DNA of 64,000 bases, taken from the NCBI RefSeq assembly GCF_019925205.1, contig NC_083565.1, positions 30,160,241-30,224,240 of the forward strand, in the 5' to 3' direction. The DNA is from Metopolophium dirhodum. Taxonomy: Eukaryota > Arthropoda > Insecta > Hemiptera > Aphididae. Of this stretch, positions 1 through 12,207 are shown piece after piece (position 1 is the first letter of the stretch; the number at the start of each line of letters is the position of its first letter). The notes under the pieces were generated by a model that worked only from the letters and a program-made list of their open reading frames with translations, made no database searches and was not told the origin of the DNA. The position numbers and the translations under genes are program-made.

Positions 1-3000
1 CTACATTACAAAGTACAAACTAAAATGCCCAGAATCTTAAACAGAAAAAAGTATTTAAAATATTTATTTCATTAAACAAGGATTATTCAAGAGGAACCCC
101 AGATTGTCAATGTTTAAAATATTTAGCTAGAGGTTAAATCCTAAAAAAGTAATTGAAGGAGGGTGTTGGCGCCCGCAGGCAAATGCATTTTAAAAAACAA
201 AAAAAAAAAAATTTGGAAAAAATTTTACAGAAGAAAAATACAATTCAAAGTTCAAACTAAAATGCCCATATTCTTAAAAAGAAAAAACTATTTAAAATAT
301 TTATTTCATTAAACAAGGAATATTCAAGAGGTACCCCAGATTGTCAATGTTTAAATTGAAGGAGGGAGTTGGCGCCTGCAGGCAAATGCATTTGAAAAAC
401 AAAAAAAAAAAATGTTGAAAAAATTTTACAGAAGAAAAATACAATTCATAGTTCAAACCAAAATGCCCAGAATCTTTAACAGAAAAAAGTATTTAAAATA
501 TTTATTTCATTAAACAAGGAATATTCAAGAGGTACCCCAGATTGTCAATGTTTAAATTGAAGGAGGGTGTTGGCGCCTGCAGGCAAATGCGTTTTAGGAA
601 ACCAAAAAATAATTTTGAAAAATTTAACTGTAGGACTCTACATTACAAAGTACAAACTAAAATGACCAGAATCTTAAACAGAAAAAACTATTTAAAATAT
701 TTATTTCATTAAACAAGGATTATTCAAGAGGAACCCCAGATTGTCAATTTTTAAAATATTTGGCTAGAGGTTAAATCCTAAAAAAAAAATTGAAGGAGGG
801 TGTTGGGGCAAGCAGGCAAATGCATTTTAGGAAACCAAAAAAAAATTTTGAAAAAATTTAACTGTAGGACTCTACATTACAAAGTACAAACTAAAATGCC
901 CAGATTCTTAAACAGAAAAAAGTATTTAAAATATTTATTTCATTAAACAAGGATTATTCAAGAGGTACCCCAGATTGTCAATGTTTCAAATATTTAGCTA
1001 GAGGTTAAATCCTAAAAAAGAAATTGAAGGAGGGTGTTGGCGCCCGCAGGCAAATGCATTTTAAAAAACAAAAAAAATAAAATTTGGAAAAAATTTTACA
1101 GAAGAAAAATACAATTCAAAGTTCAAACTAAAATGCCCATATTCTTAAACAAAAAACTATTTAAAATATTTATTTCATTAAACAAGGAATATTCAAGAGG
1201 TACCCCAGATTGTCAATGTTTAAATTGAAGGAGGGTGTTGGCGCCCGCAGGCAAATGCATTTTAGGAAACCAAAAAAAAATTTTGAAAAATTTAACTGTA
1301 GGACTCTACATTACAAAGTACAAACTAAAATGACCAGAATCTTAAACAGAAAAAACTATTTAAAATATTTATTTCATTAAACAAGGATTATTCAAGAGGA
1401 ACCCCAGATTGTCAATGTTTAAAATATTAAGCTAGTGGTTAAATCCTAAAAAAAAAATTGAAGGAGGGTGTTGGAGCCCGCAGGCAAATGCATTTTAGGA
1501 AACCAAAAAAAAATTTTGAAAAAATTTAACTGTAGGACTCTACATTACAAAGTACAAACTAAAATGCCCATATTCTTAAATAGATAAAACTATTTAAAAT
1601 ATTTATTTCATTAAACAAGGAATATTCAAGAGGTACCCCAGATAGTCAATGTTTAAATTGAAGGAACGTGTTTGCGCCCGCAGGCAAATGCATTTTAAAA
1701 AACAAAAAAAAAAAAATTTGGAAAAAATTTTACAGAAGAAAAATACAATTCAAAGTTCAAACTAAAATGCCCATATTCTTAAACAAAAAAACTATTTAAA
1801 ATATTTATTTCATTAAACAAGGAATATTCAAGAGGTACCCCAGATTGTCAATGTTTAAAATATTTAGCTAGTGGTTAAATCCTAAAAAAGAAATTGAAGG
1901 AGGGTGTTGGCGCCCGCAGGCAAATGCATTTTAGGAAACCAAAAAAAAATTTTGAAAAAGTTTAACTGTAGGACTCTACATTACAAAGTACAAACTAAAA
2001 TGCCCAGAATCTTAAACAGAAAAAAGTATTTAAAATATTTATTTCATTAAACAAGGATTATTCAAGAGGTACCCCAGATTGTCAATGTTTAAAATATTTG
2101 GCTAGAGGTTAAATCCTAAAAAAAAAATTGAAGGAAGGTGTTGGCGCCCACAGGCAAATGCATTTTAAAAAACAAAAAAAAAAAAATGTTGAAAAAATTT
2201 TACAGAAGAAAAATACAATTCATAGTTCAAACTAAAATGCCCATATTCTTAAAAAGAAAAAACTATTTAAAATATTTATTTCATTAAACAAGGAATATTC
2301 AAGAGGTACCCCAGATTGTCAATGTTTAAATTGAAGGAGGGTGTTGGCGCCTGCAGGCAAATACATTTTAGGAAACCAAAAAAAAATTTTGAAAAATTTA
2401 ACTGTAGGACTCTACATTACAAAGTACAAACTAAAATGCCCAGAATCTTAAACAGAAAAAAGTATTTAAAATATTTATTTCATTAAACAAGGATTATTCA
2501 AGAGGAACCCCAGATTGTCAATGTTTAAAATATTTAGCTAGAGGTTAAATCCTAAAAAAGTAATTGAAGGAGGGTGTTGGCGCCCGCAGGGAAATGCATT
2601 TTAAAAAACAAAAAAAAAAAAATTTGGAAAAAATTTTACAGAAGAAAAATACAATTCAAAGTTCAAACTAAAATGCCCATATTCTTAAAAAGAAAAAACT
2701 ATTTAAAATATTTATTTCATTAAACAAGGAATATTCAAGAGGTACCCCAGATTGTCAATGTTTAAATTGAAGGAGGGAGTTGGCGCCTGCAGGCAAATGC
2801 ATTTGAAAAACAAAAAAAAAAAATGTTGAAAAAATTTTACAGAAGAAAAATACAATTCATAGTTCAAACCAAAATGCCCAGAATCTTTAACAGAAAAAAG
2901 TATTTAAAATATTTATTTCATTAAACAAGGATTATTCAAGAGGTACCCCAGATTGTCAATGTTTAAAATATTTGGCTAGAGGTTAAATCCTAAAAAAAAA

Positions 3001-4165
3001 TTGAAGGAGGGTGTTGGCGCCCGCAGGCAAATGCATTTTAGGAAACCAAAAAAAAATTTTGAAAAAATTTAACTGTAGGACTCTACATTACAAAGTACAA
3101 ACTAAAATGCCCAGATTCTTAAACAGAAAAAAGTATTTAAAATATTTATTTCATTAAACAAGGATTATTCAAGAGGTACCCCAGATTGTCAATGTTTAAA
3201 ATATTCAACTAGAGTTACATTACTAAAAAAAAAAATTGAAGGAGGGTGTTGTTGGCGCCCGCAGGCAAATGCATTTTAAAAACAAAAAAAAATAATTTGG
3301 AAAAAATTTGGAAAAAATTTTACAGAAGAAAAATACAATTCAAAGTTCAAACTAAAATGCCCATATTCTTAAACTTAAAAACCATTTAAAATATTTAGTT
3401 CATTAAAGATAAGGATTATTCAAGGGTACCTGATTGTCAATATTTAAAAAATTTGGCTTGAGGTTAAATCCTAAAAAAAAAATTGAAGGAGGGTGTTGGC
3501 GCCCGCAGGCAAATGCATTTTAGGAAACCAAAAAAAAATTTTGAAAAAATTTAACTGTAGGACTCTACATTACAAAGTAAAAACTAAAATGCCCATATTC
3601 TTAAATAGAAATAACTATTTAAAATATTTATTTCATTAAACAAGGATTATTCAAGAGGTACCCCAGATTGTCAATTTTTAAAATATTTGGCTAGAGGTTA
3701 AATCCTAAAAAAAAAATTTTGAAAAAATTTTACAGAAGAAAAATACAATTCATAGTTCAAACTAAAATGCCCATATTCTTAAACAAAAAAACTATTTAAA
3801 ATATTTATTTCATTAAACAAGGAATATTCGAGAGGTACCCCAGATTGTCAATGTTTAAATTGAAGGAGGGTGTTGGCGCCCGCAGGCAAATGCATTTTAG
3901 GAAACCAAAAAAAATTTTGAAAAAATTTAACTGTAGGACTACACATTACAAAGTACAAACTAAAATGTCCCGAAACTGAAACAGAAAAAACTATTCAAAA
4001 TATTTAGTTCATTAAAGAATGATTATTCATGGGGCACCAGATTGTCAATGTTTAAAAAATTTGGCTAGAGTTAAAAACATAAAAAAAAAAATTGAAGGGA
4101 GATGTTGGCGCCCGCAAGCAAATAGATTTTAGAAAAAATTTGACTGTAGGAACACATTTTAGGAG
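1..4165. repeat. Tandem satellite array, 200/234-bp monomers
   Basis: About 18 head-to-tail monomers, each marked by a GTTGGCGCC box; boxes lie near 164, 368, 568, 802, 1036, 1236, 1469, 1668, 1906, 2142, 2342, 2576, 2777, 3012, 3248, 3497, 3872 and 4106. Spacing falls into two classes, about 200 and about 234 bp, because a roughly 34-bp A/T-rich segment after the GTCAATGTTTAAA motif is present or absent. The segment after the GC box also has two versions, one with AACTGTAGGACTC and one with TTTTACAGAAGAA. The array runs off the left edge and decays after about 3700. Short open frames inside it are not considered genes. Confidence 0.97.
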
Positions 4166-5074
4166 TACACGGGTACTCAGCGTACTCCCAGGTATAGCCG
4201 GTTAATCTTGAAAAATATTTATACAAATACATAAATAAATCTACTAGAGTTCAATGAATTGAAAAAAAAATTGTTTGAGAAATCTGTGTGAAATAACACT
4301 AAACAAAAGAATACGCTGGAAGCTAAATACTGCAATACATATTAACTACAATCCAAAAACTAGGTATTGTTTACATTATAATAATACGAACAGTTATTAT
4401 GATCAGAGGTGTATCACCGTAATATATGTATTAGAAAATGTATAAAAACGAATGTAATTTATAAAGGATGCAAAAAAATTAAATCAGAAAAAGGTCCTGC
4501 ACGGAGTCTATTATGTGATTGTAATTTATGAAGGACACAAAATAATGTTTAATTTAAAATAATATTATGTTTGGCTGGGTCTACAGTCAATATTAAATAA
4601 CAAACTATAAAGTCTAAATGCAAATAAAAACATAGTCAGATATCTGTTTTAGTCTTTGTAAATATGTGCGGAAAAAAATGAGATATAGTACAATGTAAAA
4701 AAATGTGGAAAGAAAATCCTGAGAATTCTTTGACAGTAGGATAATAAAACACAAAACTATATATTAAATTAAAACTATTGATTTTATACATTTTCTATTT
4801 ACAAAAGCTCATAAGTATTAAAAACCTTATAAAATCCTAAAAAAATTATATTTTGTTATATTTTAAAATACATTTTATAATTTGTTGTGTTGGAAAAATC
4901 ATTATTTAATGTTGGCTGTATTTAAGTTTTTAATAACTATACTGGTACAACAGCTGACAGTCTTTAAGACCGTGTTAAAAACTATAATAATTAGTTAACG
5001 TCTAATTTACTGTCCTATCCTAACCTAACCTAACATAACCAAATTAATAATATTTAAATATTTTCTTTCATTGT
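4166..5074. other. AT-rich intergenic DNA
   Basis: No gene, TIR or tandem structure is recognised. A short (CCTAA)3 run, the insect-telomere motif on the minus strand, lies at 5019-5034; it is too short to be a telomere. Confidence 0.6.
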
Positions 5075-5530
5075 TATGTTGACAATATCGAATACCTTTA
5101 TAGTTAGTAGGAAAAGATCATCGCAAAGCTCTCGACTAGTGATTGTAGTCGTCTATCCTCACCATAGCTTCAACTAATCTTAGGTTTACCAAACTAGCCT
5201 TCTTATAGTATTAGGACACTTTGAATAAAATGATCCTGAATTGCAGGTTGCCGAACTTATAAGTGATTGATTATCAAGTTGATCCTTAGATTGTTGACAC
5301 CTTAATCCATGCTATGGATGAAGCCCATAGATGATAAAGATATGGATAGTCCACGCCTATGTTGAATACACTTGAGGTTGCGTTCCCGGATTGAGGCTCA
5401 TTTATATTGATAGTCGATATAGGTATACTTTATTTGGCATCAATTGTTCCCCTCGAAGACCGCTGATAAGACCATTATGTTATATCTTTATTATCTATGA
5501 TGGAGCCATACCCAGCTCACTCGTGTAAAC
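5075..5530. repeat. Left arm of a large inverted repeat
   Basis: This stretch is the reverse complement, with small indels, of 10426-11529 once the insertion at 10484-11115 is removed. Shared landmarks include TATGTTRACAAT at the outer edge, TAGGAAAAGATC, a block around GGTTGCCGAACTT, and CAGCTCACTCGTGTAAAC at the inner edge. The arms enclose 4.9 kb. They may be long TIRs of a transposon or an inverted segmental duplication; no protein links them to a known superfamily. Confidence 0.85.
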
Positions 5531-5912
5531 AATTTGAAGTACATATCCTTGAGGCATTTCCTTTTAGGAAATTAATTAAATCCTCAAACATAACTCTTAA
5601 TTCAAGAGCTTGTAACTAATACAATCATAATATAATATGAGTATAGTACATTCGTAATATTTTTTTATAATATTTACTGTTAGTGAAATATTAAGTTTGT
5701 ATTTCTAATATAATATATGTTATGATACGACACTTGCACCATCCCAATCGGAAAATTGTGACTTACGCCGACACTCACGAAGGGCGCAGTACTGTGACTG
5801 TACTGGAAGCCAACAGTTGGATGGCCCTTACGGGTACAGTACTGGCCATAATTTTATCCAGTACTGGTGTAGTACTGGAAAACCAGCACTGGTAGTTTAG
5901 TGCTGATCTAGT

Positions 5913-6135
5913 ACTGGTATTTTACGGACTCTGTTTCAATGGCGAGCAAGGGCCAGCCAGTGTTTGTCGTAGTTATGCCTACATTGGCATAATACGGGCA
6001 TATTACGTGCTCCAATCGATATGCTAGTAAAGGCTAGCCACTGTTCCTCGTAGTTGAGCCTAGGTTGACTGAGTACTGGCATTTTACGGGCTTTGTTTCA
6101 ATGGCGAGCAAGGGCCAGCCAGTGTTTTTCGTAGT
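5913..6135. repeat. Direct duplication in the transposon's left end
   Basis: A block of about 63 bp beginning TACTGGTATTTTACGG recurs 160 bp downstream with few differences; both copies contain GGCGAGCAAGGGCCAGCCAG. A third, decayed partial copy lies between them. This probably forms part of the subterminal repeats of the element. Confidence 0.75.
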
Positions 6136-7949
6136 TGTGTCTATAACTATTATTGTATATAGTTGACCCATCCTAGTCCGTAACTCGTTCTTCGGTTTTG
6201 GCGGCGACGCTGTCACGGTCGGTGTCGGTCAATGGTTTCGACGGTGAATATATAGCTTCTCGTCCCACAGCCAGTGGATGATTTTTTTTTTTTGGGGGGG
6301 GGGGGGATACCCATTCAAGTCGAGTACCAGATAATGATTAGCGGCAATCAACTATAGAAGTAAATATAATGGCAGATCAACATTAACTTGATACTTGATA
6401 CTGACAGTATATAAGTATAGAATATTACGGGCTCTGTTTGAAGTTTTGAACTTATAATACTTAATTTATATTTTTTATGAATAAAATGCTTTTTGGCACT
6501 TTTTCTGATTTCGTAGGTATTTAATATTACAGGACAAATATCCAGGACACTAATAAAACCAACCATCCACAATGATAAACTTTTTTCAAGCTGTTTAAAT
6601 TTTCTAAATTGATATCATACATTTTATCAGTATACCTATTCCCATGCCAATGTTCGGCATAGCGCTTAGGGGTAGGTATAATATAGCTGTGCAAATAATA
6701 TAAATATACCGGCGTATTCAGTCATCCTAAATACATAGGTATCATGTACAGCTGTTTTTTACTTACTGTGTTATAAAGGGTAATCGTTTAAGACTGAGTA
6801 GTCTGAATATCTAATTGTGTGGGTATATATTACGAATTACGATATAATATTGGTAGGTACATATTTTTGTAAAGGTTTGTTCTAGTTCTACTCTATAATG
6901 GTAGCTATTTTATAGTTTTATAGGGGTACCTTTTGATTTTAATTGTATTGTTTTTAAAACAGTATTTTGCCTTGTCTTTGTGTCAGTGTATCAAAGGTAT
7001 GTCGTATACTCGTATTTGACTATAATGATTTACAATTAACTTGGTTAATATTTAAAAGCGATTTGAACCACATTTGTTTTATTTAAATGTATGTGTAACA
7101 AAATACTATTACCTAAGTATTATATTTGTATTAGCCACGATTCACGAAGTCGTACAAATTATAATATTAGTATATTCCAATACAAATATTCAAATTTCAG
7201 TTACACAGTTTCATGAAGATGACAGTTTAATAAACAAATATATTATAATATAGTATTGTATTATTAATTATTATATTGTTTAGTATAATGATTTCTGTTG
7301 TTGTTAATCAGCCAATTTTCGGAGAAAACCATAATATAACGGCTGTATGCCCCCGCCGTACGCCGCACTGCCAATGTATTATCGTTCGATCATTTCACGG
7401 CGTTCACACACTCACACGATATATACGAATACGATACACACATACGTACTACAGCGTTCACTGAACAGTGACTATAAAAAAAAAATAGTTACTATTCTAC
7501 CGTCTACGCCTGTGTAAGTGTTATAGCGCAATACGTCTTGTTAATGTTTATGAATATTGTTAAATTATGTAAACTATATTGTGTCGTCGGTTTTTAAATT
7601 TTTTTACTAACCCAGCTAAACTTACTTACTAAACCCAGCTACGACGCACGTGTTGACGTAACGTACCACGTACCTACATCAAAAAAGTTTAGTTGTGCAG
7701 GTGCATTTTCGGTAAGTACATACTAATCTACTTTTTTAATTATTATCGTTCTCATTATTGTTATTAATATTATAAATTGTAACTTCGTACTAAAACTCAC
7801 TGTTTACATGAATCAGAATTAATATAAAAATAATAGGTTACCTATGCTATAATATAAAAAATAGGTATTCAATTTTGTATACGCATATTGATTATTTTCA
7901 TTCAATGTAATAGCCAATAGGTTTGTATAATTGTAATTAATGTTTAATT

Positions 7950-8093
7950 CATAGGCGTGCGCAGTCCTTGGCAGGAGGGGCAGTCATATGGTAGTTAAAT
8001 CATTTTTTTAAATTAACATTTGTAATTCTTTATAATTTGACTTTATTAGAGCAAAAATTGGATTCGTAGGAGGGGCAACTGCACACGCCTATG
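7950..8093. mobile_element. MITE, 144 bp
   Basis: The ends are inverted copies of CATAGGCGTGYGCAG, followed by GC-rich inner ends carrying AGGAGGGGCA. It sits in the large intron of the transposon gene at 5738-9781. No clear target duplication was found. Its ends resemble hAT-type MITEs, but that is inference. Confidence 0.75.
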
Positions 8094-8511
8094 TTTATAC
8101 CAAAATAAAAAATATTTATAAGAGTAAAGCATAATAGTTTTTAAATTACATCAACAATTAATGTGCAGTAGGTAATTGAAGACTAAAAAAAGTTGAGACC
8201 CCCCAACCCCCTTTAATGGGTTTTAACTTTTGGTATACATGGGCATACATTGGTATGCATTTTTATATTATGTCGTCCAGTCACATATGTTAGCATACTA
8301 CTTCTAATTATATTTTAATCAATAAGATTAAGTATCATTGCATGTATGCTCATTATTTTTTCACTTTAGTATCTCTTCACATTTTTACAATACCAAGCAC
8401 ATTATAAAATATTACTTTATAAGTATACTTTTTAGTGATTATCTAAAAAAAAAAAATAAATATTTGTTATGCCACTTACCAATTTCACCTAATGTATTTT
8501 TTTTAAATTAG

Positions 8512-9220
8512 GTATGCCACCTTCAGAAACTTATGTTTCAAAAGCAAATTTAGAATCGGTCAAAAGAAGCTTAGAATATAAAATCACAGAAGAGGCCAAA
8601 CAAACAAGGCACTTATTTGCATCCCACTATAATATAGGAGATATTAACAAAATCATGCAAGAAGAAAACTTAGATGACATGCCCAAATTAAACTTAGAAG
8701 ATTTCCAACAGTTTGATAATGAATTAAAACATAACTTGGAGTTAATAAAAAAGATGGTAGAATTACTACTGAAACTGCACGGTTTTATTTGATTTGTAAA
8801 TCTATTTTTTTATTTTTTAGAAATGTTTTATGTTGATCACCATTAAAAGTGGAGATAAATTATCTGAAAGTTTAAAAGCAGTTATTCCGAGAATAATTTC
8901 GAAGGAAGTACAATTATTATAATAATTATAGTGCTTTTGGAAGGGAAACAAATGGAAGCAAGAAACTGAACTTTTCTGGGACACAATCATACTTATTAGG
9001 TATATAATATTGTTCATATTTTGTATTTTATTTTTTTAAGTGTTATTTATTTTTGATTTCAGAAACCATTACTACCAAAGACCCTAATTTAAAACTAAAG
9101 GATATTTCAAGCCAACTAAGCCGTTGGTTTTCGGGTGCTAAGGATCGTGAAGGTGGGAAGAAAGAAAGGATTTTTAAGAAAATGAAACACAGCCTTAGTA
9201 GAGAAGATAAAAGTGATTAA
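8512..9220 (+). pseudogene. Decayed spliced gene inside the 5738-9781 transposon (DUF4806-like?)
   Basis: The first recognised coding exon starts after an acceptor at 8510-8511; a possible upstream donor (CG|GTAAGT) lies at 7712. It encodes an ATG at 8514 and about 92 charged, helical residues ending KMVELLLKLHGF, then TGA at 8790. Homology seems to continue in another frame (residues like SGDKLSESLKAVIPRI), shifts again near 8920, and reads YSAFGRETNGSKKLNFSG before a 63-nt intron (9000-9062, GTATAT...TTCAG). The last exon includes SSQLSRWFSGAKDREGGKKE and stops at 9218-9220; AATAAA follows at 9255. The layout, a basic helical tail after a G-K aromatic block, resembles arthropod DUF4806-type proteins linked to transposons. 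That match is from memory and uncertain. At least two frame lesions make it a pseudogene. Confidence 0.5.
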
Positions 9221-9781
9221 AATATATTAATTGTATTTTAAAAAGGTGTTGTTTAATAAAGATTTTGAAGAACTAAATTGAATTATACTTTATAAATTAT
9301 TTATATCTTAGAAATACTAAAGATTGATCACTATAAGAACATTTTATTTTTTGAACTAGGCATAAACATGCTAAGTTATATATTAATTTGGAAATTGTAT
9401 TCAACTTTTTTATAGTTACCTACTATATTCTACTCATTTTATAACATATTTTTTTATATTTATACATACATAGGAATAGATATTAATATATTTATCATTG
9501 TTACATTGCATGTTGGCACAATACATAAACTGACAATTATAGATCATTAAAAATATATTATAAAATATTTATATAAGTTTTATTAGTAAGGGCATGCCAG
9601 CACAGAACCAGCAATGGTAGACCAGTCACCAGTACAGAATATTATTGCGCCAGTAATATTACTTAGTACTACACCAATAATGTTATTCAGTACTGGTCTA
9701 AATCTGCCTGCCAGTAATATGCCAGCATTAGCCAGTACTGGCGGAATGCTGCGCCTGTTGTGGATTTCCGATTGGAATGGT

Positions 9782-10285
9782 CCCTTGATATAGTAATGTG
9801 GCGACCCGGCACATCTCTTTTAGATAAATGATTAAATACTTAATCAAGTCTTCCAATTATCTCCCTATTATTACAACACCGTTACCAATACGCGTTTTTT
9901 TTTGGGGGTTAGTTAATATAATTGCATGTTTTCATGATTTCGTATTTATGCTTATTTTCTTAAAATGTTTTTATATTTTCGGTTCATCCGTTACCTACCT
10001 ACATACCGTTACCTACCTACCAAATGTGTAAATAAAGAATTTTTTTTGTAGACCAATTTGAATTATAATTTATCAATTTAAAAAATTTTTAATAAAAATG
10101 TTTTCATTCAGTATTTTTTTGAATTTTAAGTGCATACATGCAGGCAAATATTTAACACTTTTTCATTGCATTAAATTCACAACCCTGCTAATTACTTTTA
10201 CTTCCAATCATAATACCTACCACAGTTAATGTTAAATGTCAAATTGTCAACAATCAACTGCTTCTTCAACTTGATAACACTAATA
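9782..10285. other. AT-rich spacer between nested elements
   Basis: No coding or repeat structure is seen apart from an imperfect duplication of a CCGTTACCTACCTACC motif near 9990-10020. Confidence 0.45.
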
Positions 10286-10412
10286 GGATGTCAGATTTTT
10301 AGCGCACCATTTATTTCTCTCTCTGACCCAATCATTTTAGTGTTTTCTTAATCGTACATTTGGTATGCTACGCGTGGGTCAAAGATGGAAAACAAATAGT
10401 GCGCTGACATCC
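10286..10412. mobile_element. Small MITE, about 127 bp
   Basis: The ends are inverted: GGATGTCAG with GCGCACC nearby on the left, and GTGCGCTGACATCC on the right. Inner arms pair further (TCTGACCCAA against TGGGTCAAAG). No obvious target duplication. It lies just outside the inner edge of the right arm of the large inverted repeat. Confidence 0.6.
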
Positions 10413-10425
10413 CAACCGGCAACAA

Positions 10426-11529
10426 GTTTACACGAGTGAGCTGGGTATGGCTCCATCATAGATAATAAAGATATGGATAGGACGGTTGCACCCAAAAACC
10501 GTACACTTTTGATTTTAGCCCAAAAAAGGTCGATAGCCAAACACCGCACAGCTTAACGGTCATTGTATAACAAATTACCGTACATTTATAGTGGGTTAAA
10601 ACGGCACGCTATTTTTAGTAAAAATAGTGAAAAGATAAGATTATATGATATGTACTATTGTTTCAATTTTAGGAAGAATTTTTACGTGACGGAGATCGTA
10701 TAAAGTTTTTAAAAAACGTCGGCAGTCGGTTTCAGCCAATCAAACTTTGAAAGTTTTAATTTTTTTTAAAATTAATATTTAAAATTTTTTAATATACCTA
10801 TACATTTTTTGTTTTACATTTTTTTTAAATTAATATTTTAAATTATTGAATTTATACATTTTTAAGTTGACATTTTTTTAAAATTTTTAAATAAAATTTA
10901 AAAAAAAATAGAACAAATTATTAATTGTACATATACACGTGCGTTTTTTGTTTATCGATCTTTTTGGGGTCAAAATCATAACTGTGCGGTTTTTAGATAC
11001 GACAATTTCTAAAATTGTGCGGTTTTGACCTATTAAATGTGTGCGGTTTTAACCTACCAAAAGTGTGCGGTTTTGACCTGTATTTTATCAAAAGTGTGCG
11101 GTTTTTGCAGTCAACGGATAGGACATAATGGTCTTATCAGCGGTCTTCGAGGGGAACAATAAATTGAGGCCAAATAAAGTATACTTATATCGAGTATCGA
11201 CTATCGACTATCAATATAAAGGGGCCTCAATTGCCTTCCCCTCCGGGAACGCAGCCTCAAATGTATTTAACATAGGCGTGGACTATCCATATCTCTATTA
11301 TCTATGGGCTTCATCCATAGCATGGATTAAGGTGTCAACAATCAAAGGATCAACTTGATAATCAAACACTTAAGTTCGGCAACCTGCAACTCAGGATCTT
11401 TTTATTCAAAGTGTCCTAATGAGTCATAAGAAGGTTAGTTAGGTAAACCTATGGTTAGTTGAAGCCAAAGAGTCAATAGGGCCTTTGCAATTCAAGATCT
11501 TTTCCTACGTAGTCGGCATTGTTAACATA
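10426..11529. repeat. Right arm of the large inverted repeat (interrupted)
   Basis: Reverse complement of 5075-5530. The arm is split by a 632-bp insertion (10484-11115). Open frames in this arm, such as 11128-11358, have no counterpart preserved in the left arm and are not called genes. Confidence 0.85.
10484..11115. mobile_element. Mutator-like non-autonomous element, 632 bp
   Basis: Flanked by a perfect 9-bp direct repeat GGATAGGAC (10475-10483 and 11116-11124), the target duplication length typical of Mutator-like elements. The ends are inverted: both read inward as a variant of AAAAACCGYACACTTTTGAT. The right end carries at least four direct copies of GTGCGGTTTTGACC-like words. No coding sequence. 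The matching left arm of the inverted repeat lacks this insert, which confirms it as an insertion. Confidence 0.85.
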
Positions 11530-11539
11530 ACTATTCTAC

Positions 11540-11765
11540 CTTTACACTTTTTCTTCCCCTGTCTCTCACAGCTATATACAGGTTCAGCCACTCTCATTCC
11601 ACACCACCATAATATGATCGGTATTCTGTCTATCCATCTCTTCTTCAGTCTTCTCGCCCATCATTTCTCCGTTAAATTAACTTCTATAGCCACTCTCACT
11701 ATCTCTTATCATACAGTGACCGAACCACCTAAACCTATTCTCTCTTGTTTTCACTACAATATGTA
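11540..11765 (-). pseudogene. Non-LTR reverse transcriptase C-terminal relic
   Basis: On the minus strand the conceptual peptide contains RENRFRWFGHCM, followed after a frame break by RRLKKRWIDRI. This matches the post-RT pattern RxNRLRWxGHVxR...GRPxxRW common in animal non-LTR retrotransposons. The surrounding strand is unusually pyrimidine-rich on plus up to about 12000, consistent with more decayed retroelement sequence. Stops and shifts make it non-functional. The clade cannot be set from so short a piece. Confidence 0.65.
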
Positions 11766-12207
11766 CACTACCCTACACTACCATTAATTAATTAATTTCT
11801 TATTCTATCCTCTTTTGTACCTTAACACCTTACTTATTATTCTCATATCTGCTACTCTCACTCCACTTACCTACCCTAACCTTACATTTCTTTTTCATCT
11901 TTCCCTTTCATACACCAAAAATTCTGAAATCCTGTTGACCCATTTCCTTATCTTCGCCATATCACACACTTCCTAATTCCTATTCACTCAGTCTCTAGTT
12001 ACCTACAAGTCATCGTACTTGATTATCGGTGAAAATATTTAAATATCATTGAGCGAATTCCCTACTCGAAAGAATTGCTTAAAAAAATATCATGCCTCAC
12101 CAATTTTCTAATTTTAAACACGACTTTATTGATAGCCCGAATAGTGGTATTATACCAGTATAGTTACAATACAAATATTGAAAATTTTCGGGCAATACAT
12201 CGCCTGA

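Larger units (their letters stand above)
5738..9781. mobile_element. DNA transposon, 4.0 kb, with CAGTACTGG palindromes
   Basis: The ends are inverted copies of ACCATYCCAATCGGAAA (5738-5754 and 9765-9781, one mismatch). Both subterminal zones, about 5780-6080 and 9600-9750, are packed with the palindrome CCAGTACTGG and variants. The left zone also contains a direct duplication (5913-5975 and 6073-6135). An imperfect flank match (ACTTG/CCTTG) is too weak to call a target duplication. A spliced gene lies inside at 8512-9220. The superfamily is not assigned. Confidence 0.7.

Noticed and set aside
1034..1228. 64-codon open frame in the satellite
   Set aside because: It lies within tandem monomers, is not maintained in neighbouring units and is explained by the repeat.
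1..4165. CRISPR array
   Set aside because: Repeat units of about 200 bp with no unique spacers, in a eukaryotic context.
11485..11787. 100-codon plus frame
   Set aside because: The minus strand carries the RFRWFGHC / KKRWIDRI relic of a reverse transcriptase; the plus frame is its shadow in pyrimidine-rich DNA.
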